Shown in pieces: positions 19,390-29,100 of a stretch of 64,000 bases of DNA. The notes beneath the pieces are model-generated. The model worked only from the letters and a program-made list of their open reading frames with translations. It did no database searches and had not been told where the DNA came from. The translations under genes were made by a program, and so were the position numbers. Position 1 is the first letter of the stretch. Each line of letters begins with the position of its first letter. Source of the DNA: Paludibacterium paludis (GTDB lineage Bacteria > Pseudomonadota > Gammaproteobacteria > Burkholderiales > Chromobacteriaceae); assembly GCF_018802605.1 (NCBI RefSeq), contig NZ_CP069161.1, positions 2,356,001 through 2,420,000 of the forward strand. Direction: 5' to 3'.

Positions 19390-20183
19390 CCGGCGCCGCG
19401 ACCTGCCGCGACGTCAACAGCCACCTTGCGCTGGCCGCGCTTTCCCTGCGTCATCCCTACTTCGCCGATGGGCGTCCGACCGGGCTGTACCTCGAACCGG
19501 ACGCCCGGAGCGCGGCGCTGATGACCCGTTTCGGCCTCTCACTGCGCGCCGACGCCGCGGGATTCGGGGTGACGGCTCAAACCGCCCGTCTGGAAGGACT
19601 GTGGAGCGAACGGCATGACTGGCCGGAAGGAGGACTGGTATTCGCCGTTCACTCCGCCGATCCGATGAGCGCCTGCTACACGGATCTGGACACATTAACA
19701 CGCAAGGGACGGTTCCGCGCCATCGTCGGCACCTCCTTGCAACCCGACGGATCCCCTTTCGAGTCGGGAAGGGGAACACTCGCGGAGGTCGTCCTTCCTC
19801 TCGCGCCAGCAGGATGCCCGGACCTCGCCTCGTGGCGCAGTGCCCTCCCCGCGCGCTGGGATCTCACGCTGCCCGTGCGCGCCACCCTCTGGAAATACCT
19901 GCTGATCGGCGAGTGGGGCACCGACCTGAAAATCGAAGACCAGGAAGGATCCATCGCCTTTGGCGGCGCCTGCTCCGAAATACTGCCGGGAGGCGCGAGA
20001 GCCGTGGCGATCCGCTCGCTCGCGCCGATCCCGCTGCAGGAGCGCCCGCCCTACCGTTTTGAATTGCGCCGACGCGAACGCGTGGTGGTTCCCCGCCTGC
20101 CCATGGCGGCACCGGGGGCCTTGCTGCGCGAAACCGTGAATGGCGAGCTGTGCGATGTCTCGGAAATCTTTCTCAACCGCTAA
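19386..20183 (+). CDS. eCIS operon protein of unknown function (265 aa)
   Basis: Located between the DUF4255 cap and the sheath genes, overlapping the former by 4 bp and 21 bp from the latter. No family was recognised. There is no signal peptide and no TM helix. A central stretch (KIEDQEGSIAFGGACSEILP) and a C-terminal VVVPRLPMAAPG segment resemble a compact beta-rich structural protein. Placement suggests a cap- or sheath-associated part, by inference only. Confidence 0.6.
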   Translation: MTGAATCRDVNSHLALAALSLRHPYFADGRPTGLYLEPDARSAALMTRFGLSLRADAAGFGVTAQTARLEGLWSERHDWPEGGLVFAVHSADPMSACYTDLDTLTRKGRFRAIVGTSLQPDGSPFESGRGTLAEVVLPLAPAGCPDLASWRSALPARWDLTLPVRATLWKYLLIGEWGTDLKIEDQEGSIAFGGACSEILPGGARAVAIRSLAPIPLQERPPYRFELRRRERVVVPRLPMAAPGALLRETVNGELCDVSEIFLNR

Positions 20184-20204
20184 CGACTTCATCGGGGGTA
20201 CGCA

Positions 20205-21734
20205 ATGGGTGTCATGAAAACGCCAGGCGTCTATATCGTAGAAAAGAATGCCTTTCCCAACTCCATCGTGGAAGTGGCGACAGCGGTGCCGGCCTTCATC
20301 GGCCATACCCAGATCGCCGACAATCGCAACAAGCCCCTGGCGATGAAGCCCTGGCGCATCAGCTCGATGGCCGAGTATCACCAGTTTTTCGGGTATGCCC
20401 CGGTGCCGCTCTTCAACGTCGCGGTCAAATCCGACGACGCGGCCACGGCGGCCTTCCGCGCCGGCGGCAAGGACTACTCGGTCGCGCAGGAGCCGGGCCA
20501 GAAAGGTGGCAACTACCTCCTTTACTCCGCCTTGCGGCACTTTTTCCAGAACGGCGGCGGCCCCTGCTACATCGTATCGGTCGGCAGCTACGCGGACGAA
20601 CTGGATGCCGACCGTTTCCGCAACGGCATCGGCGAACTGCTCAAGGAGCAGGAACCGACCATGCTGGTCGTGCCCGAGGCGGTGAAACTCGGCCTTGACG
20701 CCTGCACCGCCGTACAGCAGGAAATGCTCGACCACTGCGGCAACAAAATGAAAAACCGCGTAGCCCTGCTCGACCTGTGGGGCGGCGACAAGCCGGACCG
20801 GGACACCATTCCGCGTTTTCGCGACAAGCTGGGCATCAATTTCCTCGACTTCGGCATCGCCTACTACCCGTGGCTCAACACCTCGGTGATCGGCGAAAAA
20901 GAGCTCGACTTCACGCATATCGCCTCCACCGAGCTGTTGCAGGGGCTGATCCGCGAAGAGCTCAAACTGCCCGAGGCCCTGGCGGACGGCGCCACGGAAA
21001 AGGACAAGGCCTGCTTTGGCGCCATCGCCGACATCGCCAAGGACTGGAGCGGCACCGACGATGCCACGCTGACCCAGAAAGCGCTGCTGCACAAAACGCT
21101 GCTGTCGATCAGCGGGATCTACAAGACCATCCTCGACGAAATGCGCTTCCAGTTGAACCTCTTGCCGCCCAGCCCCGCCATGGCCGGCATCTACACCATG
21201 GTCGACAACACCCGCGGTGTCTGGAAGGCGCCGGCCAACGTCAGCCTGAACGGCGTGATCTCTCCGGCGGTCAGCATTTCCGCGGTCGACCAGGAGGACA
21301 TGAACGTCACACCGCAGGGCAAATCGATCAACGCCATCCGCAGCTTCATCGGCGAGGGCGTGCTGGTGTGGGGCGCGCGCACCCTGGACGGCAACAGCCT
21401 GGACTGGCGCTACGTCAACGTGCGCCGCACCATGATCATGCTGGAGGAGTCGTGCCGCCTAGCCGCCAAGGCGCTGGTGTTCGAGCCGAACGTGGCCAAT
21501 ACCTGGGTCACCATCAAGAGCATGATCCAGAACTTCCTGACCGGCATCTGGAAACGCGGCGGACTCGCCGGCGCGGTGCCCGAGGACGCGTTCAGCGTGC
21601 ATGTCGGACTGGGCGAGACGATGACGCCCGAAGACATCCTGGAAGGCATTCTGCGCGTCACCGTACTGGTGGCCATGGTAAGACCGGCGGAATTCATCGA
21701 GATCACCTTCCAGCAGCAGATGCAGAAATCCTGA
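20205..21734 (+). CDS. eCIS contractile sheath protein
   Basis: A 509-aa phage tail-sheath-family protein. The N-terminus PGVYIVEKNAFPNSIVEVAT and the following PAFIGHT are diagnostic of the sheath family, and the C-terminal part (AFSVHVGLGETMTPED, then LVAMVRPAEFIEITF) is the conserved subdomain that packs on the tube. Contraction of this polymer drives injection. GGGGG about 11 bp upstream supports the ATG at 20205; ATG 20214 is a possible alternative. One sheath gene is present, whereas several PVC loci have three. Confidence 0.95.
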   Translation: MGVMKTPGVYIVEKNAFPNSIVEVATAVPAFIGHTQIADNRNKPLAMKPWRISSMAEYHQFFGYAPVPLFNVAVKSDDAATAAFRAGGKDYSVAQEPGQKGGNYLLYSALRHFFQNGGGPCYIVSVGSYADELDADRFRNGIGELLKEQEPTMLVVPEAVKLGLDACTAVQQEMLDHCGNKMKNRVALLDLWGGDKPDRDTIPRFRDKLGINFLDFGIAYYPWLNTSVIGEKELDFTHIASTELLQGLIREELKLPEALADGATEKDKACFGAIADIAKDWSGTDDATLTQKALLHKTLLSISGIYKTILDEMRFQLNLLPPSPAMAGIYTMVDNTRGVWKAPANVSLNGVISPAVSISAVDQEDMNVTPQGKSINAIRSFIGEGVLVWGARTLDGNSLDWRYVNVRRTMIMLEESCRLAAKALVFEPNVANTWVTIKSMIQNFLTGIWKRGGLAGAVPEDAFSVHVGLGETMTPEDILEGILRVTVLVAMVRPAEFIEITFQQQMQKS

Positions 21735-21768
21735 CCCGGACCAACACCAAAACTGAGGAGACCCGACC

Positions 21769-22227
21769 ATGGCAGATGACGGTTCCGCACAATCGGCCAA
21801 CGTATGGCCGCTACCCAAATTCCATTTCCAGGTGAAGTGGGATTCCACCGAAATGTCCTTCGAAGAAGTGTCGGGGCTGGACGTGGAGGCCCAGATGATC
21901 GAATACCGCCGCGGCGACAGCCCGGAGTTTTCCACGGTCAAGATGCCGGGCCTCAAGAAGTACGGCAACGTGACCATGAAAAAAGGGATTTTCAAGGCGG
22001 ACAACAAGTTCTGGGACTGGTTCAACCAGATCAAGATGAACACCATCAAGCGCGTGCCGGTGATCATCAGCCTGCTGGACGAGAGCGGCAAGCCGACCAT
22101 GGTCTGGACGCTGAAGAACGCCTGGCCCGCGAAAATCACCGGCACCGACCTGAAGGCCCAGGGCAACGAAGTCGCCGTGGAGACGATCGAGATCGCCCAT
22201 GAAGGGCTGACGATCGCCAACAGCTGA
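21769..22227 (+). CDS. eCIS inner tube protein 1 (gp19/Hcp-like)
   Basis: A 152-aa T4 gp19-type tube protein: FHFQVKWDSTEMSFEEVSGL at the N-terminus, then YRRGDSPEFSTVKMPG and NVTMKKGIF. Rings of this protein make the inner tube that carries cargo. It follows the sheath gene by 34 bp with a GAGGAG ribosome binding site. Confidence 0.92.
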   Translation: MADDGSAQSANVWPLPKFHFQVKWDSTEMSFEEVSGLDVEAQMIEYRRGDSPEFSTVKMPGLKKYGNVTMKKGIFKADNKFWDWFNQIKMNTIKRVPVIISLLDESGKPTMVWTLKNAWPAKITGTDLKAQGNEVAVETIEIAHEGLTIANS

Positions 22228-22247
22228 CGAGAGATGGTCGGAAACGC

Positions 22248-22754
22248 ATGGTGATCAACGCAACATCGTCTGCGGGCAGGCTGATGGACGAGCTGGCGAG
22301 GACAGAAATCAACGCCATGCCCGTCGCCTTCCATTTCCGTGTCTGGCTGAACGGGGTACTGCCGCCGCTGGACTGTTCATTCCAGGAAGTGTCCGGCATC
22401 GAACAGACCATGCAGACCGAGGATGTGGTCTGCGGCGGCGAAAACCGTTTCGTTTACAAACTGCCGACCGGCATGCACCAGAACAATCTGGTGCTCAAGC
22501 GCGGCATCGCCACGCTGGCCTCCCCGCTCTATCTGTGGTGCCGGTCCGTGCTCGAGGGCGGTCTGTCGATCCCCATTGTGCCCATGGGTATCCATGTACA
22601 CCTGCTCAATGCGGACAGACTGCCGGTCCGGGCCTGGATGTTCCACGATGCGTATCCGGTGAAATGGTCGGTCGACGCTTTTAATGCCACAAAAAACGAT
22701 GTTGTCATTGAATCCATTGAACTGGCCTACCTGCATTCCACTCGAGTGTTGTGA
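22248..22754 (+). CDS. eCIS inner tube protein 2 (gp19-like)
   Basis: A 168-aa second gp19-family protein, divergent from the first: FHFRVWLNGVLPPLDCSFQE, then NNLVLKRGIATLASPLYLW. eCIS loci commonly have two tube paralogs, one for the main tube and one for the baseplate-proximal ring. The exact start is uncertain because in-frame ATGs occur at about residues 13 and 24. Confidence 0.88.
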   Translation: MVINATSSAGRLMDELARTEINAMPVAFHFRVWLNGVLPPLDCSFQEVSGIEQTMQTEDVVCGGENRFVYKLPTGMHQNNLVLKRGIATLASPLYLWCRSVLEGGLSIPIVPMGIHVHLLNADRLPVRAWMFHDAYPVKWSVDAFNATKNDVVIESIELAYLHSTRVL

Positions 22755-22757
22755 ACC

Positions 22758-22943
22758 ATGACGATCGAAGTCCGCCAGCTGCTGATCAAGTCGGAACTGG
22801 ACCGCCACTCCGGCAAACCGGCACCCGCACCGGAAGAAGACAACTGCTGCGAGGAGGATGCCGAACTTGGCCGCCAGGTGCGGGCCGGACGCGCCGAATT
22901 GCGATTGCTGCAAGAACGTCTCGCGAAACTGAGGGAACGCTGA
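22758..22943 (+). CDS. Small eCIS protein (DUF5908)
   Basis: A 61-aa product with the DUF5908 start IEVRQLLIKSEL, a family recurrent between tube and LysM genes in eCIS loci. The rest is charged and probably helical. The start codon follows the tube 2 stop by 3 bp, and its TGA overlaps the next ATG by one base. Confidence 0.75.
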   Translation: MTIEVRQLLIKSELDRHSGKPAPAPEEDNCCEEDAELGRQVRAGRAELRLLQERLAKLRER

Positions 22944-23632
22944 TGCTGTCCGTCTCCGCCCAACGCACGCCGCTCAAGATCACCGCCTGCGAAGACAACA
23001 ACGGCCAGATCCGGTCGCTTGGCCGTTCGGTATCGCTACTGATCAATCCGGCGCAACTGGTGCATGAGCGCCGCACCTGCTTCAGCTCGGCCAAACCCAT
23101 GGGTGATGTGGCATCCGGGCGCCAATTCAGCCACATGCCTCCCGGCAAGCTGTCGTTTACCGTGGTGCTGGACGGAACCGGCGCCGTGCCGAAGCCGGCA
23201 CTGAGTCTGTTGCCCGACGATGTGGACGGACAGATCCAGGCTCTCGGCGACATCATTTACGACTACAAGGGCGTCTCCCACCAACCCTGCATTGTCGAGA
23301 TCCTGTGGGGACGCATGCTGTTCACCGGGCGGCTGACCAGCTTCAACGTCACCTATACGCTGTTCAAACCCGGCGGCGCGCCGCTGCGCGCCACCGCCGC
23401 GCTCGCTTTCGACTCCTACACCAGCCGCAAAAAGAGCCAGCTCAAGGCCGCGCGCAGCTCGCCCGATCTGAGCCACCATGTCGAAGTGCAGTCGGGCGAC
23501 ACCCTGCCCCTGCTGTGCGAACGCATCTACGGCGACAGCCGGTACTACGCGGACGTCGCCCGCTTCAACGGACTGCGGAACTTCCGCGAACTGCCGCCCG
23601 GCACGCGGCTGCATTTTCCGCCACTGGAGTAG
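22943..23632 (+). CDS. eCIS LysM-containing hub adaptor (Pvc7-like)
   Basis: A 229-aa product. The N-terminal part resembles the T4 gp53/Pvc7-type baseplate protein (LLINPAQLVHERRTCFSS, LSFTVVLDGTGAVP), and the C-terminal about 55 residues form a LysM domain (HHVEVQSGDTLPLLCERIYG, then LPPGTRLHFPP). In phage-tail-like systems this protein links tube to spike hub. It starts in an ATGA overlap with the DUF5908 gene. Confidence 0.85.
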   Translation: MLSVSAQRTPLKITACEDNNGQIRSLGRSVSLLINPAQLVHERRTCFSSAKPMGDVASGRQFSHMPPGKLSFTVVLDGTGAVPKPALSLLPDDVDGQIQALGDIIYDYKGVSHQPCIVEILWGRMLFTGRLTSFNVTYTLFKPGGAPLRATAALAFDSYTSRKKSQLKAARSSPDLSHHVEVQSGDTLPLLCERIYGDSRYYADVARFNGLRNFRELPPGTRLHFPPLE

Positions 23633-23635
23633 CCC

Positions 23636-25423
23636 ATGGCCGGCAAGTCGACACTGGACAACGACGGCGTGCTGTGGATACGGATCCACGGCGAGGAAGG
23701 CGAGCTGCCGGATCTGCCGCTGCTGTCGGTCACGATCCGCCGCGCCTTCAACAGAATCGCATGGGCGGAACTAGTCATTCAGGACGGAGACATGGCCACC
23801 GGCAAATTCGAGCAGGGCGACAGCCCGCGCTTCGCGCCCGGCGCGGCCATCCGCATCGACGCGGGCTATGGCAACGAGCAGGACACCCTGTTCTCCGGCA
23901 TCGTGGTGCGCTTTGGCGTGAATATCGATGGAGGCGGCCATGCGCGCCTTGTCGTCGAGTGCCGCGATGCGGCCGTCAAGATGACGCTCGGTCGTTACAA
24001 CGCCAATTTCCTCAAGAAAAAAGACAGCGACATCATAAGCTCGCTGATCGGCAAATACGGCCTTGACGCCGAGGTGGCGGCGACGCAGCAGGAGCACGGC
24101 GAGTTGGTGCAGTACAACGCCAGCGACTGGGATTTTATGCTGGCCCGGGCGGAGTTCAATGGCATGCTGGTCGATGCGGCCAATGGCAAGATCCGGGTGC
24201 GCCCGCCGGGCGACATGACCAGGGATACCGGTCTCGCGCTGGCCTGGGGACGCGACCTGTACGAGTTCCATGCCGATATCGATGCCCGCCGTCAATGCGC
24301 GGCGATCAGCGCCACCGCCTGGAACAGCGGCGAACAGGCGATCGTGACGGGCGGTCAGGCGGCGCCCGTCAAACTGAACGCGCAAGGCGACCTCGACGGC
24401 GAAACCCTGGCCCGGGTCGCCAGCCCGGATGAATTGATGCTGCGCACCCCGACGCAGCAGGACAAGGCGGCGCTGAGCACCTGGGCCAGTGCCGCACAGA
24501 CCCGCGCGGAACTGGCTCGCGTCCGTGGCCGGCTGGCGTGCATGGGGATGCCGGCAAAACCGGGAGACCTGCTGGCGGTCGAAGGCGTCGGCGCCCGCTT
24601 CGCGGGCGACATTTTCGTCAGCGCGGTCGAACACTCGCTGGCCGGCGGCGACTGGCAGACCGACATCGAATTCGGTCTGGATCCGGACTGGCACATGACG
24701 CGCGACGACATCGCCGCGCCGGCCGCGTCCGGGCTGCTGCCCGGCGTGGGCGGACTGCAGATCGGCATCGTCGTCAAACTCGATGGCGACCCGCAGGAAG
24801 CGCAACGGATTCAGATCAAGTTGCCGGTCACACAGGCGCAAACCGAGGGCATCTGGGCCCGGCTCATCCAGTTTTACGCGTCCGATGGCATTGGCGCCTA
24901 TTTTTTGCCCGAGCCGGGCGACGAAGTCATCGTCGGTTACCTGAACGACGACCCATGCCATCCGGTGGTGCTCGGCGCCGTCTACAGCGCCAAGCGCAAG
25001 CCGCCCTACGAGATCGAGGCCGCCAACGATACCAAGGCCATCGTCACCCGCGCCAAGCACAAGATCGAGTTCAACGAAAAGGACAAGATCCTGACCATCA
25101 CCACGCCGGGCGACAATCGGGTGGTGTTCGACGATAAAGACAAGTCCATTCTCGTCAAGGATCAGCACGACAACAGGGTCAAACTCTCCAGCGACGGCAT
25201 CGCGCTGGACAGCCAGGCCGATATCACGATCCGGGCCAAGGGCAAGATCGCGCTGACGGCCAACGCGGACATCACGCTGAAGGCTCAGGCCAACGTCAAG
25301 GCCGAAGGGCTGAATATCAGTTGCGAAGCCCAGATCGGATTCACCGGCAAGGGTTCTGCCACGTCGGAATTGTCATCCACCGGACAGACCACCGTCAAAG
25401 GCGGCATGGTCATGATCAATTAA
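23636..25423 (+). CDS. eCIS spike protein, VgrG-like (Pvc8-like)
   Basis: A 595-aa central spike. The N-terminal gp27-like hub (about 1-370) is followed by an OB/gp5-like domain (GLQIGIVVKLDGDPQEAQRI, then EGIWARLIQFYASDG, then PEPGDEVIVGYLNDDPCHPV) and a beta-helical C-terminus with repeating DITI-type strands. It forms the trimeric puncturing device that is tipped by the PAAR protein encoded next. It could be confused with T6SS VgrG, but no T6SS membrane or TssBC genes are near. Confidence 0.93.
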   Translation: MAGKSTLDNDGVLWIRIHGEEGELPDLPLLSVTIRRAFNRIAWAELVIQDGDMATGKFEQGDSPRFAPGAAIRIDAGYGNEQDTLFSGIVVRFGVNIDGGGHARLVVECRDAAVKMTLGRYNANFLKKKDSDIISSLIGKYGLDAEVAATQQEHGELVQYNASDWDFMLARAEFNGMLVDAANGKIRVRPPGDMTRDTGLALAWGRDLYEFHADIDARRQCAAISATAWNSGEQAIVTGGQAAPVKLNAQGDLDGETLARVASPDELMLRTPTQQDKAALSTWASAAQTRAELARVRGRLACMGMPAKPGDLLAVEGVGARFAGDIFVSAVEHSLAGGDWQTDIEFGLDPDWHMTRDDIAAPAASGLLPGVGGLQIGIVVKLDGDPQEAQRIQIKLPVTQAQTEGIWARLIQFYASDGIGAYFLPEPGDEVIVGYLNDDPCHPVVLGAVYSAKRKPPYEIEAANDTKAIVTRAKHKIEFNEKDKILTITTPGDNRVVFDDKDKSILVKDQHDNRVKLSSDGIALDSQADITIRAKGKIALTANADITLKAQANVKAEGLNISCEAQIGFTGKGSATSELSSTGQTTVKGGMVMIN

Positions 25424-25433
25424 GGAGATCGGC

Positions 25434-25733
25434 ATGCCCCCTGCCGCCCGTCTGACCGACATGCACACCTGCCCGATGCAGACGCCGGGTCTTCCGCCCA
25501 TTCCGCATGTCGGCGGACCGGTGGTCGGCCCCGGCGTTCCGACGGTGCTGATCGGCGGTCTGCCGGCCGCGGTGATCGGCGACAACGCCGTGTGCGTCGG
25601 CGATCCGGACATCATCGTCAAGGGGTCCTCCACGGTGATGATAGGATCGCGCCCCGCCGCGCGGGTCGGCGACAGCACAGCGCACGGCGGCGTCATTGTC
25701 ATGGGGCAGCCCAACGTGATGATCGGAGGATGA
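25434..25733 (+). CDS. PAAR-domain spike tip protein
   Basis: A 99-aa PAAR protein, a sharp cone at the spike end. PAAR-like turns include MHTCPMQTPG, GVPTVLIGGLPAAVIGD, and ARVGDSTAHGGVIVMG. The residues that bind the structural metal (His/Cys) are present in MHTC and AHGG. An AAGGAGA site is 5 bp upstream. Its TGA overlaps an ATG at 25730 of the next frame. Confidence 0.92.
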   Translation: MPPAARLTDMHTCPMQTPGLPPIPHVGGPVVGPGVPTVLIGGLPAAVIGDNAVCVGDPDIIVKGSSTVMIGSRPAARVGDSTAHGGVIVMGQPNVMIGG

Positions 25734-25735
25734 GC

Positions 25736-26149
25736 ATGAGCGCTTTTCTTGGCCGCGGCTGGCAGTTCCCGGTATGTTTCGACCGCCGCAACGGCGAAGC
25801 GGCGATGGTCGAAGGGGTCGAGGACATCGAAGAGAGCCTCGGGATACTCCTTGGCACCCGCCCCGGCGAACGGGTCATGCTGTCCGGCTACGGCTGCGGA
25901 CTGCGCGGCGTCATGTTCGACGCGCTCAATGACAGCACGGTGACCGAGCTCCAGGAAAAGATCCGCGACGCGATCCTGTTTTACGAACCGCGCATCGAAC
26001 TGGAGCACATCGGCACGGACTGGGGCGACCCCCGCGAGGGAAAACTCATGGTCACGCTGGCGTACCGGGTGATCGCCACCAACACCCGGCACAACCTCGT
26101 CTACCCCCTCTATCTGGATCAGGCCAGCGAGGCCGTTTCACCCTATTAA
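25736..26149 (+). CDS. eCIS baseplate wedge protein (gp25-like)
   Basis: A 137-aa GPW/gp25-family protein. Typical phrases are LGRGWQFPVCFD, EDIEESLGILLGTRPGERVM, and YGCGLRGVMFD. The start at 25736 is best supported by GGAGGA ending 5 bp upstream; ATG 25730 overlapping the PAAR stop would add two residues. It nucleates the baseplate wedge and sheath. Confidence 0.92.
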   Translation: MSAFLGRGWQFPVCFDRRNGEAAMVEGVEDIEESLGILLGTRPGERVMLSGYGCGLRGVMFDALNDSTVTELQEKIRDAILFYEPRIELEHIGTDWGDPREGKLMVTLAYRVIATNTRHNLVYPLYLDQASEAVSPY

Positions 26150-26152
26150 CGT

Positions 26153-29100
26153 ATGCGACACGGCACCGAACAACAGCAGCGACTCCCGGACGCCTTGCGC
26201 CCCGGGTATGTCCTGCCCGACGAATGGAGCCTCGCCCAGCGGACACGGCTGACCTTGCTGGATGCCGCCGGTCTGCCTTTTGACGAAAACACCTGGGATA
26301 CCGTGCTGCGCCGGGACGAAGCCTTTGTGCTGGCGGACCTTGCCGCTTTTCCCGCCGGCGCATGGCTGCAGGCGTTTCTTGACAGGCTCGACTGGGACGA
26401 CGAGACGCGTCTGTGGCAGGACGCCCGGGACCTCATCGCGCGCTGCGACGACTGGTGCCGGCGCCTGGGCGACGCCGCTTCGCCGGCCGCGCGCGAGATC
26501 GGCCGGTCATTGCGCTACCGCATCGAGCAAAAAGCCGCCGTGCCCGTCGGCGAATGCCTGCGCCTGTGCGACCATGGACCTTCCCGGCTGCGGCCGGTCT
26601 GGGAACGGCGCGACGGTGTCGCGGCGCAAGGGGGCGAAATGGCGGAAGAAACGGCGCGCCGTCAATGGCTGCGCCGCGGCGCCATGGCCTTGACACAAAC
26701 CATCGCGGCGCAGCAGGATGCGGCGCACGAGGCTTTCCGCGCCAGCCTGCACAGCGGCCGTCACGATCCGGCCATGGGGCTGTTGCTCGCCGCCCTGCAA
26801 CTGGCGCAGGACAGCCGCGCCGTGATCAACCGGATCCCGGACCGGCTGGTCGACTTCTATTACCGTGACGTGCTGCGCCTGTCGGCCCGGCCGTCCCGCG
26901 CCGAACGGGTGCATCTGCTGCTGCGGCGCTCGCCCCGGCATCCGGGCACGCTGCGCATCGAAGCCGGCGCCCGCTTTAGCGGCGGCAAGGACGCCGGGGG
27001 CCGGCCGGCCGTTGTGACGGCCGATCATGCGCTCGAGGCGGGCGACACGCAGGTGGCGGCCTTGTGCGCCTTGCGCGCGGAGCGCGATCCGGCGATCTCT
27101 CCCGAACGCGAGTTCGGCTACGCCACCCGGATCAAGGTTGAAACGCTGCCGCTGCAGGCGCCCGAAACGGTGAACGTTCCCGCCGCGCCATGGTGGCCAC
27201 TATTGGGCGGGCAGGCCAGGGGTTCCGCCTCCCGCGCCGCCGACGCGGTATTCGGTCTGGCGATCGCCTCGCCGCTGTTGCAGCTCAAGGAAGGACGGCG
27301 CGAAGTGCGTCTGCGCCTGAGGCTTTCCCATCCGTCGGATGACGACGCGGCGCTGCGCCAACTGCTACGGGTGAACCCCGCCCGGCGCGGAGCCGACTGG
27401 CTCGCCGCCGCCTACGCCCGCTACGCCCGGCACGAAACCCTGCACGCTCCACCGCGCTCGCGTCCCGGCCCCCCGCCGGCGGCGCTCGACCCGGACGTCA
27501 TGGCGCGCGCCTCCTGGCAACGTTCGGAGCGGTTCGGTACGGATGTCTGGCTCGCGTTCCTGATCGAATCTTGCCTCGCCTGCCAGGACACCGACCGGTT
27601 CGCCGAACGGCTCGGCCGGCTTTTCGCGGTCTGGCTGGCGGCGGGCGGCGAGACGCTTCGGCAACCCGACCTTGCCGCGTTGCGCCGGCACGCCGCGCGG
27701 CTGCCGGGCGCCGGAGCGGCCGCCGATGTCCAGCTTGACGACCCCTTGAGCCTGATCTTCGCGCCGCACGGCAACGACGCCCTGTCGCCGGATCGCGAAC
27801 TGATTTTTCAGCGGGTGTTTTCCGGGGTATGGGACGCCCGTCTGAGCACGGCGCAAGGCTGGCTGACCCTCGACCGGGTGTTCATGGCCAGACCGCGCGG
27901 CCAGGAGGCGAATGAAATACGCGGCGCGCTGGATATCTCCCTGCGCCTCGATCCGTCCGAGCCACCGATCGACGCGTGCGGCGCGCAAACGCACGGCGCG
28001 CACTGGCCGGCCCGTCCCGTTCTGCAACTGAATCTGTCGACCCGCACTCCGCTTTACGCCTACAGCCTCCTGCGCCAGTACCGGCTTCAGGAGTTGAACC
28101 TCGAGGTGGCCGTCGAAGGGCTGCGCGACATCGTGCTTTACAACCCGTCCGGCCGGCTCGATCCCTCGAAACCCTTTCAGCCGTTCGGCCCGCTTCCGGC
28201 CCTCGGCAGTTATATCGTGCTCGGCGGACGCGAACTGATCGGCAAATCGCTGAGCGCCCTGCGCCTGCGGCTCGCCTGGGCGGGGCTGCCGTCCGGACCG
28301 GACGGATTTGCCGGTCATTACGCCAACTATCCCGGATCGGGGCATGCCGGCGCCTTCCGGGTGAACGCGCGCGTGCTGGCGGATGGCCAGTGGCGCACCG
28401 CGCCGGGCGACGGACTGCCCCTGTTCGGCGCCGACCGCCACGGGCGGCGCCCATTGAGCCGTCAGGTGCTGGAGTTTCCGGTCGAGACACTGCTCAACGA
28501 CCAGCGTGCCGTAGCGCCGCCGCCCGCCGGCCAGCCCTTCGGTTTCGGTCTTGACAGCCGCAACGGTTTTTTCCGGTTCGAGCTGATCTCGCCCTCCGGC
28601 GCCTTCGGGCACGCCGAATACCCGTCCCTCTTGACCGCGGCGCTGACGCTCAACGCGCGACGCAAGCGTCCCGGCCCCGTTCCGCGCGAACCCTACACTC
28701 CCACGCTGGAGTCCCTGACTCTCGACTACCGCGCCACCCAGGATATCCCGCTGACCGCGGACACGGCGCAAGGATCCGCGGTCCGTGATCCGGACAGCCT
28801 CGCGCACACGGTTTACCATCTACACCCGTTCGGTCTTCCGGGCATCGCGGCCAGCGGCGCCGGCCGCCATCCCCCGCTACTGCCGGCGGTCGCTCACGAC
28901 GGACAGCTTTACATCGGACTCGATGGCGACGACCCGCAAGGCGCACTGAGCCTGTATTTCCATCTGCGCAAGGAAGTGGCCGCCGAACGCTGGCTGGACA
29001 CCGCGCCCCGTCTGCACTGGTCCGTATGGCGGGCCGGCGTCTGGCATGAGCTGGCGCCACACGATCAGTTGGCCGACGGCACGCGAGGGCTGCGCCGTTC

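Noticed and set aside
23636..26149. VgrG, PAAR and gp25 as a type VI secretion system
   Set aside because: TssB/TssC split sheath, TssJLM and ClpV are absent; a single-chain sheath, DUF4255, Pvc15-type ATPase and DUF4157 fit eCIS better.
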